NCBI GenBank assembly: GCA_964396415.1
Contig: CAYNFM010000007.1
Location: forward strand, 1-62,765
DNA length: 62,765 bases
Direction: 5' to 3'
DNA from: UBA1306 sp964396415
Lineage (GTDB): Bacteria; Spirochaetota; Spirochaetia; Treponematales; Rectinemataceae
The number at the start of each line of letters is the position of its first letter. Within the stretch, counting starts at the first letter, position 1. The translations under genes and the position numbers were made by a program. Below, one piece after another: positions 41,712 through 51,021 of the stretch. Under the pieces are notes generated by a model, which searched no databases, was not told the DNA's origin, and was given only the letters and a program-made list of their open reading frames with translations.

Positions 41712-42643
41712 AGACTCTGGTAATCGGGGCCGGCGGCTTCGTGGGGGGCCACCTGATCAAGGAGCTGGAAGATTCAGGCCATGAAGTCGTCGCTTCGGAC
41801 GTCGAGGCTGCCTTGCCAATGTTAGCGGCTACCGGCAGAATGGCCTTGGCAATCGATATTCTCGAAATCGTGTCGATCAAGAAGGTCTTTGAGCTCTCGA
41901 AGCCGGAATGGGTGATCCTCCTCGCGGCGCAAAGTTCGGTCGGACGTTCCTGGGAGGACCCCTTAAGTACAATTCGCACAAATATCCTCGGGCCGGTCAA
42001 TATACTGGAGGCGATCCGAGAGTTGGGTATCGGCCCTCGCGTCCTCCTTATAGGCTCATCTGAAGAATACGGGATTGTGGAGGATAATGGAGAACCTCTT
42101 GTCGAGAACCGTGCCTTGGCGCCCGCCAATCCTTATGCGGTGACGAAATCCTGCCAGGAAGATTTTGGACGACTATATCACCGTGCGTACTCCCTTGAAA
42201 TAATCATGACGCGGTCGTTCAACCACATCGGTCCGGGGCAGCGGCTCGGGTTTGTCATCCCCGATTTTTGCTCATCTATCGTGGCTATTGAACGCGGCGA
42301 GCATGAGCCGGTCTTGAGAGTCGGCAACCTTGATGCCTTGCGGGATTTCACGGATGTACGGGACGTCGTGCGAGCCTACAGGTTCCTTCTGGAGCGCGGA
42401 CAGGCCGGAGAGATATATAACGTCGGCACCGGACACGCAGTCAGGATAGCGATGATTCTGGATATCCTGATTCGTCTCGCGCGTGTGCCGCTCCAGGTGG
42501 AGGCAGATCCTGCGAGGTACCGGCCCGTCGAGGTACGATCAATAGTGGCCGACGTTGGCAAGATAAAAAAGGAAACCGGTTGGCGGCCCGAGATCACGCT
42601 CGAGACGAGCCTAGCAGACTCTCTTGAATCGTGGCGGCGCTAA
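41708..42643 (+). CDS. rmd: GDP-6-deoxy-D-mannose (D-rhamnose) reductase
   Basis: 311 aa, overlapping gmd by 4 nt. Short-chain dehydrogenase with VIGAGGFVGGHLIKEL, AAQSSVG, GSSEEYG, catalytic YAVTKSCQE, SFNHIGPGQ and RDFTDVRDVVRAY, the usual Rmd pattern. Reduces the Gmd product to GDP-D-rhamnose. The last gene before the composition change. Confidence 0.85.
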   Translation: MKTLVIGAGGFVGGHLIKELEDSGHEVVASDVEAALPMLAATGRMALAIDILEIVSIKKVFELSKPEWVILLAAQSSVGRSWEDPLSTIRTNILGPVNILEAIRELGIGPRVLLIGSSEEYGIVEDNGEPLVENRALAPANPYAVTKSCQEDFGRLYHRAYSLEIIMTRSFNHIGPGQRLGFVIPDFCSSIVAIERGEHEPVLRVGNLDALRDFTDVRDVVRAYRFLLERGQAGEIYNVGTGHAVRIAMILDILIRLARVPLQVEADPARYRPVEVRSIVADVGKIKKETGWRPEITLETSLADSLESWRR

Positions 42644-42812
42644 AGAGATTCCAATTCTGAACGAGCACTTTGAGACAGTTACTTCTTCATTAATTCCTTT
42701 GTGTTTAATGCGTTCATATGTAATTATGGATAATGCAAGGTTTTGCCGTAAAAAAGAAATGGGATTTTGGGATTGATTGAAAGTAAACTAATTCGGTCTA
42801 TAGAAGGTGATT

Positions 42813-44072
42813 ATGATCAGTTATGCCCAGAATTTTGAAGACGTATTGCTTCGACGCGCTTTCAATCAAATTGAGAATGGTTTTTATATCGATGTAGGCG
42901 CTAATGATCCAGTTGTTGATTCGGTTACAAAACTATTTTACGATATAGGGTGGCATGGAATAAATATAGAACCAAGCGACGTCTTTTACAATAAACTCGT
43001 TGCCGAAAGGCCTAGGGACAAGAATTTGGAGGTCGGGGTCGCGAATAAAAACGGGTACGGTGTATTTTATGACTTCGGGAATGGATTATCTACATTTGAT
43101 GAAAAAGTACGAATGCGTCACGAAAATACAACTAAATATAAAGCAAAAGAAATATTAGTACCGCTTTTATCGCTAAATTCAATATTAATGTCATGCCAAG
43201 AACAGTGCATACATTTTTTAAAAATCGATGTAGAAGGGTATGAGCAATCCGTGCTTGAGAGCTTGGATTTATCGATGTGGCGTCCCTGGATAATAATCGT
43301 AGAGTCGACCGAGCCACTAACTAATAATGTTAACGATGTTTTTTGGGAATCTCTAATAATTGACAATTCTTATCGAAAAACCTATTTCGATGGGCTAAAT
43401 AATTTCTATGTGGCAGAGGAGCATATAGGCCTGTGTGAAGCATTTAGGGTTCCACCGAATGTCTTTGATGGAATGGCATTAAGCGGTAAAGCTTCACATG
43501 CATGGACTGTCGTCATCAATGAGGAATGCACAAGCTGGAAGGTAAAATATGAGTCCTGTAATGATCAGTTAGTGGAAAGAACGGGTGAGGTCGCGAAGCT
43601 CAACGTAGAGTGCGCTCGCTGGAAGGCAGAATATGAGATCTCCGATGACAAGGTGAAGGAAAGAACGGCTGAGATCGCTAGATCCATTGAAGAATATGCT
43701 TGCTTGAAAGCTGTGAATCAGGCCGTCAAAGACGAATTAATGGAAAGAACGGGGGAGGTCGCTAGGTCCGTAGAAGAAAATACTCGTTTGAAAGTAGTGT
43801 ATCAGATAACCAATGACGATTTAAAGGAAAGAACGGGCGAGGTAGCGAGACTTAATGAAGAATGCGATCGTTGGGAATCGAAATATAAGATTGCCGAAGA
43901 CCGCTTAAAGGAAAATGGGATAGAGATCTCAAGACTTAATCAGGATAACCAGAACTGGAAGATGGAATATGAAAAGGTGAATCAGCAATTAGCATTAATA
44001 TATCGCAGTAGATCATGGGCGATGACTGAACCGCTTCGTAAGTTCTCCGCGATGATTCGACGCATAATATGA
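42813..44072 (+). CDS. FkbM-type methyltransferase with repetitive coiled-coil tail
   Basis: 419 aa from ATG 42813 (GAAGG Shine-Dalgarno). Residues 1-215 are a FkbM SAM-methyltransferase (FYIDVGANDPVVDSVTKLFY, GINIEPS, FLKIDVEGYEQSVLES). From about 240 to 395 follows a coiled coil built from a 28-residue repeat (ERTGEVARLNEEC-type), 4-5 copies. The C-terminus (IYRSRSWAMTEPLRKF) is common at the ends of glycan-assembly proteins. The arrangement recalls methyltransferase-coiled-coil chain-length regulators such as WbdD. More AT-rich than the upstream genes. Confidence 0.78.
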   Translation: MISYAQNFEDVLLRRAFNQIENGFYIDVGANDPVVDSVTKLFYDIGWHGINIEPSDVFYNKLVAERPRDKNLEVGVANKNGYGVFYDFGNGLSTFDEKVRMRHENTTKYKAKEILVPLLSLNSILMSCQEQCIHFLKIDVEGYEQSVLESLDLSMWRPWIIIVESTEPLTNNVNDVFWESLIIDNSYRKTYFDGLNNFYVAEEHIGLCEAFRVPPNVFDGMALSGKASHAWTVVINEECTSWKVKYESCNDQLVERTGEVAKLNVECARWKAEYEISDDKVKERTAEIARSIEEYACLKAVNQAVKDELMERTGEVARSVEENTRLKVVYQITNDDLKERTGEVARLNEECDRWESKYKIAEDRLKENGIEISRLNQDNQNWKMEYEKVNQQLALIYRSRSWAMTEPLRKFSAMIRRII

Positions 44073-44159
44073 GCGATGCGGTTTAGTGGAATCGAGAGCG
44101 AAATCCTTAATCCGATAATGGAAGCGTTAGCCAAAGAATAAACATGGGAGAGGGTAGAA

Positions 44160-44630
44160 ATGGCCGGAACACAGAATAGCGTGAATGTCGAAAAAATTTT
44201 GGCCGAAATCAGAAAAGAAATAGAGAAGGCAGGTTATAATAACGATGTCCCTCACTTTCAGCAAGTTGTAAAAGTATCCGATACCCAAGCTGTCTCGAAG
44301 TCGGAAAGGGCGCCTATAAATTTTGCGAGCGAAGTAGATCTATCCAAGGCGAGCGCGCGAGAGGTAGCATATCTAAGAACCCATTCCTATGTTGAGGTGC
44401 ATCGCCCGATACATAGTCACCGAAAAATTACTGGTAGGATCATTGTGCTCATTAAGAAAATACTGCGTACGATGACCAAATTTTATGTTCAGCCAATCGC
44501 CAATGACCAAAACGATTACAATGCTCATGTGGCCATTGCGCTGGAACTAATTTGCGATGAACTGGTAGAAAAGGATCGAGAAATCGAACGCTTGAACAAA
44601 TTACTTGATTCGTTCAATAATAAATGCTAA
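44160..44630 (+). CDS. Hypothetical protein of polysaccharide cluster (156 aa)
   Basis: Helical N-terminus (VEKILAEIRKEIEKAGY), central HRPIHSHRKITGRIIVLIKKILR and a C-terminal helix ending in EKDREIERLNKL. This resembles the small proteins found next to glycosyltransferases in O-antigen clusters, but no biochemical function is known. No signal peptide. Confidence 0.6.
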   Translation: MAGTQNSVNVEKILAEIRKEIEKAGYNNDVPHFQQVVKVSDTQAVSKSERAPINFASEVDLSKASAREVAYLRTHSYVEVHRPIHSHRKITGRIIVLIKKILRTMTKFYVQPIANDQNDYNAHVAIALELICDELVEKDREIERLNKLLDSFNNKC

Positions 44631-44667
44631 ATGGTGTTACTCATCGATCGGCGAAAAGGGAAATGAA

Positions 44668-45741
44668 ATGAGAATATCGCAGATATTGGTTACCATTACC
44701 AGAGGCGATGCTATCGGAAATAATGCGCTTTTGCTCGACACCGAATTGCGCGCCGGCGGACATAAAACGGCGATATATGCGATAAATATCGGTCAGGGGC
44801 TATCTGAATTCGTTCAACCCTTCCAAATGATCCCTGATCAGGAACCGAATGATATTGTACTTTATCACATGTGCGAATGCTCGGAGATTAATGTTGCAAT
44901 CAGGTCGATGTCTTGCAAAAAAATCGCAATATACCACAATACGACGCCCGCGAGATTTTTCGCTTGGCTGGATCCCTCAGTGGCACACAAGCAGACCGAA
45001 AGCCTACGGGCAATACAGTCTCTCCATGATGCCTTCGATCTTTGCATCGCCGATAGTGAGTTCAATAAAACCGACCTGGTCCGGTTAGGGTACGAAGAAA
45101 ACAAGATTACGGTAATTCCCATTATACTCAGCTATCAGGAATATAAAAAAGAACCTGATGCGCAGACTGTTGCGCGATTTAGCGATGGTTGGACCAATCT
45201 CCTGTTCGTAGGGAGAGTCGCACCAAACAAGAAGCATGAAGATATTATCCGGGCCTTCGCATGGTATAAGAAGCACATTAATGGCAAATCCCGCCTCATC
45301 CTGATCGGCTCGCCTTTCAGCGACGCGTACATGAGCTACTTGAATCAATACATCGCTACGATCGGCGTGGAGGATGTGCTATTCCCTGGACATATTTCCT
45401 TCAAGTCAATTCTGGCATTCTATAGTGTTGCAGACGTCTTTCTATGCATGAGCGAGCATGAGGGTTTTTGCGTACCATTGGTTGAGGCGATGATGTTTGA
45501 TGTGCCTATCGTCGCGTACGCCAGTACGGCCATCCCCGATATATTGGGGGGGAGTGGTGTGCTTGTGCATGAGAAGGATCCTGTGCTCACAGCCATGATT
45601 ATCGACCGGCTTGTGACTGACGATGCTTTCAGGAAAAGCGTTGTGGACGGGCAGCGAATACGGTTGATAGATTTTGATTCTCAGAAATTGTTCAGGAACT
45701 TAATGGAAATGCTGCGAGAGAAGACTGGAGTAGAAAATTGA
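44668..45741 (+). CDS. Glycosyltransferase, GT4 family
   Basis: 357 aa from ATG 44668 after AAAAGGG. GT-B fold. C-terminal donor site: LLFVGRVAPNKKHEDIIRAF, ADVFLCMSEHEGFCVPLVEAM (EX7E motif) and ASTAIPDILGGSGVLV. Adds a sugar to the growing lipid-linked glycan on the cytoplasmic side. Overlaps the next gene. Confidence 0.88.
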   Translation: MRISQILVTITRGDAIGNNALLLDTELRAGGHKTAIYAINIGQGLSEFVQPFQMIPDQEPNDIVLYHMCECSEINVAIRSMSCKKIAIYHNTTPARFFAWLDPSVAHKQTESLRAIQSLHDAFDLCIADSEFNKTDLVRLGYEENKITVIPIILSYQEYKKEPDAQTVARFSDGWTNLLFVGRVAPNKKHEDIIRAFAWYKKHINGKSRLILIGSPFSDAYMSYLNQYIATIGVEDVLFPGHISFKSILAFYSVADVFLCMSEHEGFCVPLVEAMMFDVPIVAYASTAIPDILGGSGVLVHEKDPVLTAMIIDRLVTDDAFRKSVVDGQRIRLIDFDSQKLFRNLMEMLREKTGVEN

Positions 45742-47996
45742 AGAAGATTGCTCTTGTAGTCCATCGTTATGGCAAAGAGATCGGGAGCGGAGCCGAATAC
45801 TTCGCGATGCAGTTGGCGGAGCACTTAAAAAATCGTTATGAATTACATATCCTCACTACCACCTGCCTGGCCTATGAGACTTGGGACAATTATTTCCCGG
45901 CGGGAGAGACTGATCTCGATGGGGTCAAAGTCATCCGGTTTGCTACGGAACATGGGCGTATAGCAAAAGAATTTTCGCGCTTGTCGCATACTCAGCACGA
46001 GAAGGTTCAAAGTTGCGAGCCTACGTCCGAGATCGATGATAATAAATGGATAGACTTGCAAGGACCATTTTGCCCTGGGCTGGTGGGCTATATCGAGACC
46101 AACAGAAGTGTTTACGATGCATTTCTGTTTATAACATATATTTATTACCCCACGGTTCGGGGCATGCCTCTTGTGGCTGGGAAGTCGCTTTTCTTCCCCA
46201 CCGCGCATGACGAGCCATGGATTAGGCAAACTATCTTTCAAACGATCTTTAGCCTTCCTCGATATTTATGTTTCCTGACGGAAGAAGAGGACTCCTTTGT
46301 CCGGGTCACTTTTAATAACGACTATATTCCTGGAGAAGTAATTGGGAGCGGCATTAATTTCATAGGGGAAGACTCGGATCCTGAGAATTTTAGAAAGAAA
46401 TTTAAAATTCGTGGTAATTATATCGTATATATCGGACGGATCGATGCGGCAAAAAACTGCGATCAAATGATCCATTATTTCTTAGAGTATAAGAAGCACT
46501 ACCCTTCGGATTTAAAGCTAGTGCTAATCGGCAGTGGTTCCTTGGATGTTCAAAAGCATGACGATATTATACTGACGGGGTTTGTAGCCGAAAAGGACAA
46601 GCACAACGGAATCGCCGGAGCCTTGGTCGCCATTTCCCCGTCCAGGGTTGAAAGTCTTTGCATCGCATTGTTAGAGTGTTTCGCAGAGAGGATCCCGGCA
46701 TTGGTTAACGGCGAGTGCGCAGTTTTACGAGGCCATTGCCTCAAGAGCAATGCCGGGTTGTACTACAATAATCAGCGGGAGTTCGAATATAGTCTTAAAT
46801 ACCTGCTCACCCATGCGGATGAAAGGAAGATCATGGGTGAGGACGCCTTTCGGTATGTCAAGAAAAATTATACATGGGGAAAAGTGGTAGAAAAACTATC
46901 ATCAGCGATTGAATATGTTACCCAAGCGATTCCCTTGGCGAAACCTGTTGAGAACCTAATTATACAGGGCCCAACTGATAATGCCGCGGTTGATATTGAG
47001 AAATTCGCCATTAAACAGAGAGATATCTATACTGATGGCCAGTGTAAAGCAACGGTAATCACGGCAACCGACTACACTGAAATTGAGCCGGCATTTCCTC
47101 CGCATAGCGTGACGGTGTTATTTGTCTCTAGTGATTACTTCACAGATTATCTTGGAGTATTGATTCATTCAATTATCATGAACGCAAATCCTAACCGCAG
47201 TTATGATCTAGTCATTCTGAAAACGGACATGAGCGTAAAAAATATGAACTTAATTATCGGCTTGGCAAATGGAAAAGCTAATATCGCCATTCGTTTCGTC
47301 GATGTGAATAAATTGATTCTGGACCTTGCCTTTAAAGTGACTGGAGATAATTATAATAACTACACTTTCTATCGACTACTTCTCCCGAGTCTTATGCGGC
47401 AATATGAGAAGGTTCTCTATTTGGATTCCGACGTACTGGTTAACGCGGATCTTGCTGAATTATTTGACACAGAAATAACCGAATACTGCCTCGCAGCCAC
47501 TTATGATGTTACGGTAGCGAGTTGGCAGGCCTATGATAACGATATGCGAAGATACTTCACTAAGATCGGGTTAATCGAAAGTGGTAAATATTTTCAAGCT
47601 GGCGTAATTTTATTCAATATCGCGAAAATGAACGAGAAATTCGAAAGAAAATTTTTGATTACAAAGGCCTGCGAAGAGCATTATATCTTAAATGACCAGG
47701 ATTTGTTGAATATTTACTGCAAAGGCCAAATAAAATACGTCGGTCAAGAATGGAATGTTTTCGCTCTCAGGGAAGAAGCGGCTATGGAATGTAATCGTCA
47801 CTTGCCAGAACCTCTATATAGAGAGATAGTGGTAGCTAGGAAAGAACCCAAAATAATTCATTATACGGAAAAACAGTTCCCCTGCCTCGTACCCAATGCC
47901 GATATGGACGATATATACTGGCACTATGCTCACGGAACGCCGTTCTACGAGCGTCTTCTTATTAAGATGCTGACTCAAAACAACCCCAAAAAATAA
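45738..47996 (+). CDS. Bifunctional glycosyltransferase (GT4 plus GT8)
   Basis: 752 aa, TTG start overlapping the previous stop (TTGA). Residues 1-400 are a GT4-like GT-B domain (YIVYIGRIDAAKNCDQMIHY, AISPSRVESLCIALLECFAE). Residues about 455-750 are a GT8 domain (VTVLFVSSDYFTDYLGVLIH, YEKVLYLDSDVLVNADL with the DxD metal site, NDQDLLNIYC). It probably adds two consecutive sugars. Confidence 0.85.
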   Translation: MKKIALVVHRYGKEIGSGAEYFAMQLAEHLKNRYELHILTTTCLAYETWDNYFPAGETDLDGVKVIRFATEHGRIAKEFSRLSHTQHEKVQSCEPTSEIDDNKWIDLQGPFCPGLVGYIETNRSVYDAFLFITYIYYPTVRGMPLVAGKSLFFPTAHDEPWIRQTIFQTIFSLPRYLCFLTEEEDSFVRVTFNNDYIPGEVIGSGINFIGEDSDPENFRKKFKIRGNYIVYIGRIDAAKNCDQMIHYFLEYKKHYPSDLKLVLIGSGSLDVQKHDDIILTGFVAEKDKHNGIAGALVAISPSRVESLCIALLECFAERIPALVNGECAVLRGHCLKSNAGLYYNNQREFEYSLKYLLTHADERKIMGEDAFRYVKKNYTWGKVVEKLSSAIEYVTQAIPLAKPVENLIIQGPTDNAAVDIEKFAIKQRDIYTDGQCKATVITATDYTEIEPAFPPHSVTVLFVSSDYFTDYLGVLIHSIIMNANPNRSYDLVILKTDMSVKNMNLIIGLANGKANIAIRFVDVNKLILDLAFKVTGDNYNNYTFYRLLLPSLMRQYEKVLYLDSDVLVNADLAELFDTEITEYCLAATYDVTVASWQAYDNDMRRYFTKIGLIESGKYFQAGVILFNIAKMNEKFERKFLITKACEEHYILNDQDLLNIYCKGQIKYVGQEWNVFALREEAAMECNRHLPEPLYREIVVARKEPKIIHYTEKQFPCLVPNADMDDIYWHYAHGTPFYERLLIKMLTQNNPKK

Positions 47997-48104
47997 AGCG
48001 CATAAAAAAGATAGGCATAACTATCGTCGGATGGACCGTGCTCATGACTTCTCTTATCGTGGCATATTTCCGGATTAGAAATACATATAACAGGGGTTTT
48101 TACG

Positions 48105-48872
48105 ATGAAGACGATAATATTGGCGGGTGGGCACGGTACAAGAATTTCCGAGGAGAGTCATCTTAAGCCGAAGCCGATGATTGAAATCGGTGGGCAACCT
48201 ATCCTATGGCATATAATGAAGTACTACTCTAAGTATGGATATGACGACTTTATAATATGTGCGGGATACAAACAAGATGTTATAAAAAAATATTTTGCAG
48301 ATTACTACCTTCATCGGAGCGACGTTACCTTCGATTTTTCTAATGGCGGCAAGATGACAATACATAACAACGTGTCGGAACCATGGAAAGTTACTATTAT
48401 CGATACGGGCATTGATACCATGACTGGTGGGCGAATCAAGCGAGTGCAATCTTTTATTGGCGATGAGACGTTCATGCTCACCTATGGCGATGGAGTCGCG
48501 GATGTGGATATTCACGAGTTGTTGGCTTTCCATCGCCAAAAAAACCGCCTCGCAACTCTTACTGCCATTCAGCCGGGCGGCCGTTTCGGCGCTTTGGAGA
48601 TTTTCGATAACCGAGTAGAGCGCTTCGCGGAGAAAACGAAGGCCGATGGTGGTTGGATTAACGGCGGATTTATGGTATTGGAACCGGAAGTCTTAAATTA
48701 TATCGATGGCGACGATACAGTGTTCGAGCGGGAACCGCTTGAAACTCTTTCCCGCGAGGGGCAGCTTGTCGCGTATCTCCATTATGGATTTTGGCAATGC
48801 ATGGATACACTACGCGATAATCAATATTTAAATAGCTTAATTACCGAGGGGAAAGCACCATGGATAAAATAA
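48105..48872 (+). CDS. rfbF: Glucose-1-phosphate cytidylyltransferase
   Basis: 255 aa. Makes CDP-glucose. N-terminus IILAGGHGTRISEESHLKPK (nucleotide loop and Lys), DDFIICAGYKQDVIKKYF and MLTYGDGVADVDI are specific for RfbF. Overlaps rfbG by 13 nt. Confidence 0.93.
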   Translation: MKTIILAGGHGTRISEESHLKPKPMIEIGGQPILWHIMKYYSKYGYDDFIICAGYKQDVIKKYFADYYLHRSDVTFDFSNGGKMTIHNNVSEPWKVTIIDTGIDTMTGGRIKRVQSFIGDETFMLTYGDGVADVDIHELLAFHRQKNRLATLTAIQPGGRFGALEIFDNRVERFAEKTKADGGWINGGFMVLEPEVLNYIDGDDTVFEREPLETLSREGQLVAYLHYGFWQCMDTLRDNQYLNSLITEGKAPWIK

Positions 48873-49927
48873 TAGATCGCGCTTTTTGGAAGGGGAAGCG
48901 CGTATTTGTGACGGGCCAAACCGGTTTCAAGGGGAGCTGGATGTGCCATATCCTGAAAGGCTTCGGTGCACAAGTTACTGGGTATGGCCTCTTGCCCACT
49001 GATGGAATCAACCTGTTTAATCTCGCATGCGTAAAGGACGGGATGAATAGCGTTTTTGGTGATATACGCGATATAGCCTCCTTGCGTCGCGTATTCGACG
49101 CGGCACAGCCAGAAATCGTGATCCATCTTGCCGCCCAGCCTATCGTTAGGGAAAGCTATATTGAGCCGCGGTATACCTATGAGACTAATGTGATGGGAAC
49201 GGTAAACATCCTGGAGTGCGTTCGCGAAAATAAGTATGTCAAATCGTTCGTTAATGTGACAACGGATAAAGTATATCAAAACAAGGAATGGGTTTGGGGC
49301 TATCGGGAAGACGAAGCTTTGGATGGATTTGACCCGTACTCGAATTCGAAAAGCTGTTCTGAGCTAGTAGCGCATTGCTACGCAAGTAGTCTTTTCCCCG
49401 ACCACGCTGTAGGGATTAGTACTGCGCGTGCTGGGAATGCTATCGGCGGGGGAGACTTCGCAAAGGATCGCATCATCCCGGACTGCGTACGCGCCATGAG
49501 GGACCGCAAGATAATCATTGTGAGGAATCCTGCCTCGACCCGCCCATATCAGCATGTTTTGGAGCCTGTGATGGCCTATCTAATGATCGCCGAACGGCAA
49601 TACGAGGACAGGAGGCTTTCCGGATGGTACAATGTCGGCCCAGATGACTGCGATTGCGTCACTACGGGGCAATTAGTAGAGACATTCTGTGCAAAATGGC
49701 GAGGAAACGCGAAATGGGAAACGCGGGAGGCACGAGATTCCCCCCATGAGGCCTACTATCTAAAATTAGACAGCACGAAATTGAAAACCACCTTTGGCTG
49801 GTTGCCTCGATGGCATATCGATGAGGCTGTAGATAGAACCGTCTCATGGACTAAGTCGTGGATGGCTGAGGAAAGTGTTTCGGTTTTGATGGACACGCAA
49901 ATTTCAGATTATTTATTCAGTCCTTAA
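48860..49927 (+). CDS. rfbG: CDP-glucose 4,6-dehydratase
   Basis: 355 aa. Forms CDP-4-keto-6-deoxyglucose. NAD loop VTGQTGFKGSWM, LAAQPIVRESY, TTDKVYQNKEW, catalytic DPYSNSKS and the RPYQHVLEP motif match RfbG. The next enzyme for 3,6-dideoxy sugars, RfbH, is not in the cluster. Confidence 0.92.
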   Translation: MDKIIDRAFWKGKRVFVTGQTGFKGSWMCHILKGFGAQVTGYGLLPTDGINLFNLACVKDGMNSVFGDIRDIASLRRVFDAAQPEIVIHLAAQPIVRESYIEPRYTYETNVMGTVNILECVRENKYVKSFVNVTTDKVYQNKEWVWGYREDEALDGFDPYSNSKSCSELVAHCYASSLFPDHAVGISTARAGNAIGGGDFAKDRIIPDCVRAMRDRKIIIVRNPASTRPYQHVLEPVMAYLMIAERQYEDRRLSGWYNVGPDDCDCVTTGQLVETFCAKWRGNAKWETREARDSPHEAYYLKLDSTKLKTTFGWLPRWHIDEAVDRTVSWTKSWMAEESVSVLMDTQISDYLFSP

Positions 49928-49948
49928 GACGAAAAGGCCGAGCTTTCC

Positions 49949-50890
49949 ATGAAACGTGTCATCATTATAGGCGCGGATGGATTTATTGGTTCTCACTTGA
50001 CGAAGGCATTGAGTAGTAAAGGGATCGAAATTTGGGGCATCGTCTTACCGCAAAGCCCCATGATAGATCGAATTTATGGGATTCAGGGCGTGCATATCGT
50101 GGAACGCTCTTTGGAATCCCTGGATTCCTCCCTTGTCCCTGATGATGCGGATGCACTTTATCATCTCGCTTGGGAGGGCGTTGCTCCAGAGCGCAGGGAC
50201 GATTTTGATTTGCAATTCCGCAATCTCAAATACAGTCTGAGCTGCGTCCGGTTTGCGGCGAACAAGAAGGCGAAAAAAATAATCCTCCCGGGCTCTACCG
50301 CGGAATACTTGTTTAATGAAAGACCGATTGACGCGTTATCCATACCATCGATAAATACCGCTTACGGTAGCGTAAAAGTCGCGGTTCGCTATTTATGCGC
50401 ACAATTGGCAAAACAACTGGGGATCGATTTTATTTATGCGGTGATCACCGGTATCTACGCGGCTGATCGGAATGATAGTAATGTCATTTATTACACAATA
50501 TCCAGCTTGCTGCGAGGCGAGAGGCCATCGTTGACCGGGCTTGAACAAAAATGGGACTATGTTCATATAGACGACGTGATCCGGGCGCTCACTTTAATTG
50601 GTGAAAAGGGAAAGGGTGGCAAGCTGTATGCTGTCGGACACGGCGACAATCAACCGCTACGGCGCTATATTGACACTATCAGTAATTTAATCGATCCCTC
50701 TCTCCCCTTGGGTATCGGTGATATACCATATCCGAACGGGAGACTTCCCTCGTCTTGCGTTAATTTGACCGAGTTAAAAAAAGATACAGGTTATGTACCG
50801 CAAGTATCGTTTGACAAGGGTATCTTAGACGTTATTGAAAAAATGCGTACCGAGAAAACATACATACATGGAAATAGGGAATCGAGATAG
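49949..50890 (+). CDS. NAD-dependent epimerase/dehydratase (CDP-sugar reductase candidate)
   Basis: 313 aa extended SDR with VIIIGADGFIGSHLTKAL, LAWEG, PGSTAEY and catalytic TAYGSVKVA (YxxxK). Its position after rfbFG suggests reduction or epimerisation of CDP-4-keto-6-deoxyglucose. Without RfbH the product would be a CDP-6-deoxyhexose rather than a 3,6-dideoxyhexose. Confidence 0.75.
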   Translation: MKRVIIIGADGFIGSHLTKALSSKGIEIWGIVLPQSPMIDRIYGIQGVHIVERSLESLDSSLVPDDADALYHLAWEGVAPERRDDFDLQFRNLKYSLSCVRFAANKKAKKIILPGSTAEYLFNERPIDALSIPSINTAYGSVKVAVRYLCAQLAKQLGIDFIYAVITGIYAADRNDSNVIYYTISSLLRGERPSLTGLEQKWDYVHIDDVIRALTLIGEKGKGGKLYAVGHGDNQPLRRYIDTISNLIDPSLPLGIGDIPYPNGRLPSSCVNLTELKKDTGYVPQVSFDKGILDVIEKMRTEKTYIHGNRESR

Positions 50891-51021
50891 ATTATAAGTT
50901 CCTGGAATGGAAAGAGATCGATTTCTTTGCGAGGCTCCCGAATCTCTACCTGATTGAATATAAAACGTTCACCTGCAAGCGCACTCCCTCGGCAAAATAC
51001 CTGAAAAGAGAAGGAATCAGT

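Noticed and set aside
42773..42802. Promoter before the FkbM gene (TTGATT, 18 nt, TCTATA)
   Set aside because: Transcription would start inside or after the Shine-Dalgarno, so the match is probably chance in AT-rich DNA.
47990..48168. Short hydrophobic frame between the bifunctional glycosyltransferase and rfbF
   Set aside because: It would encode a single TM segment, but has no credible start or ribosome-binding site and overlaps rfbF.
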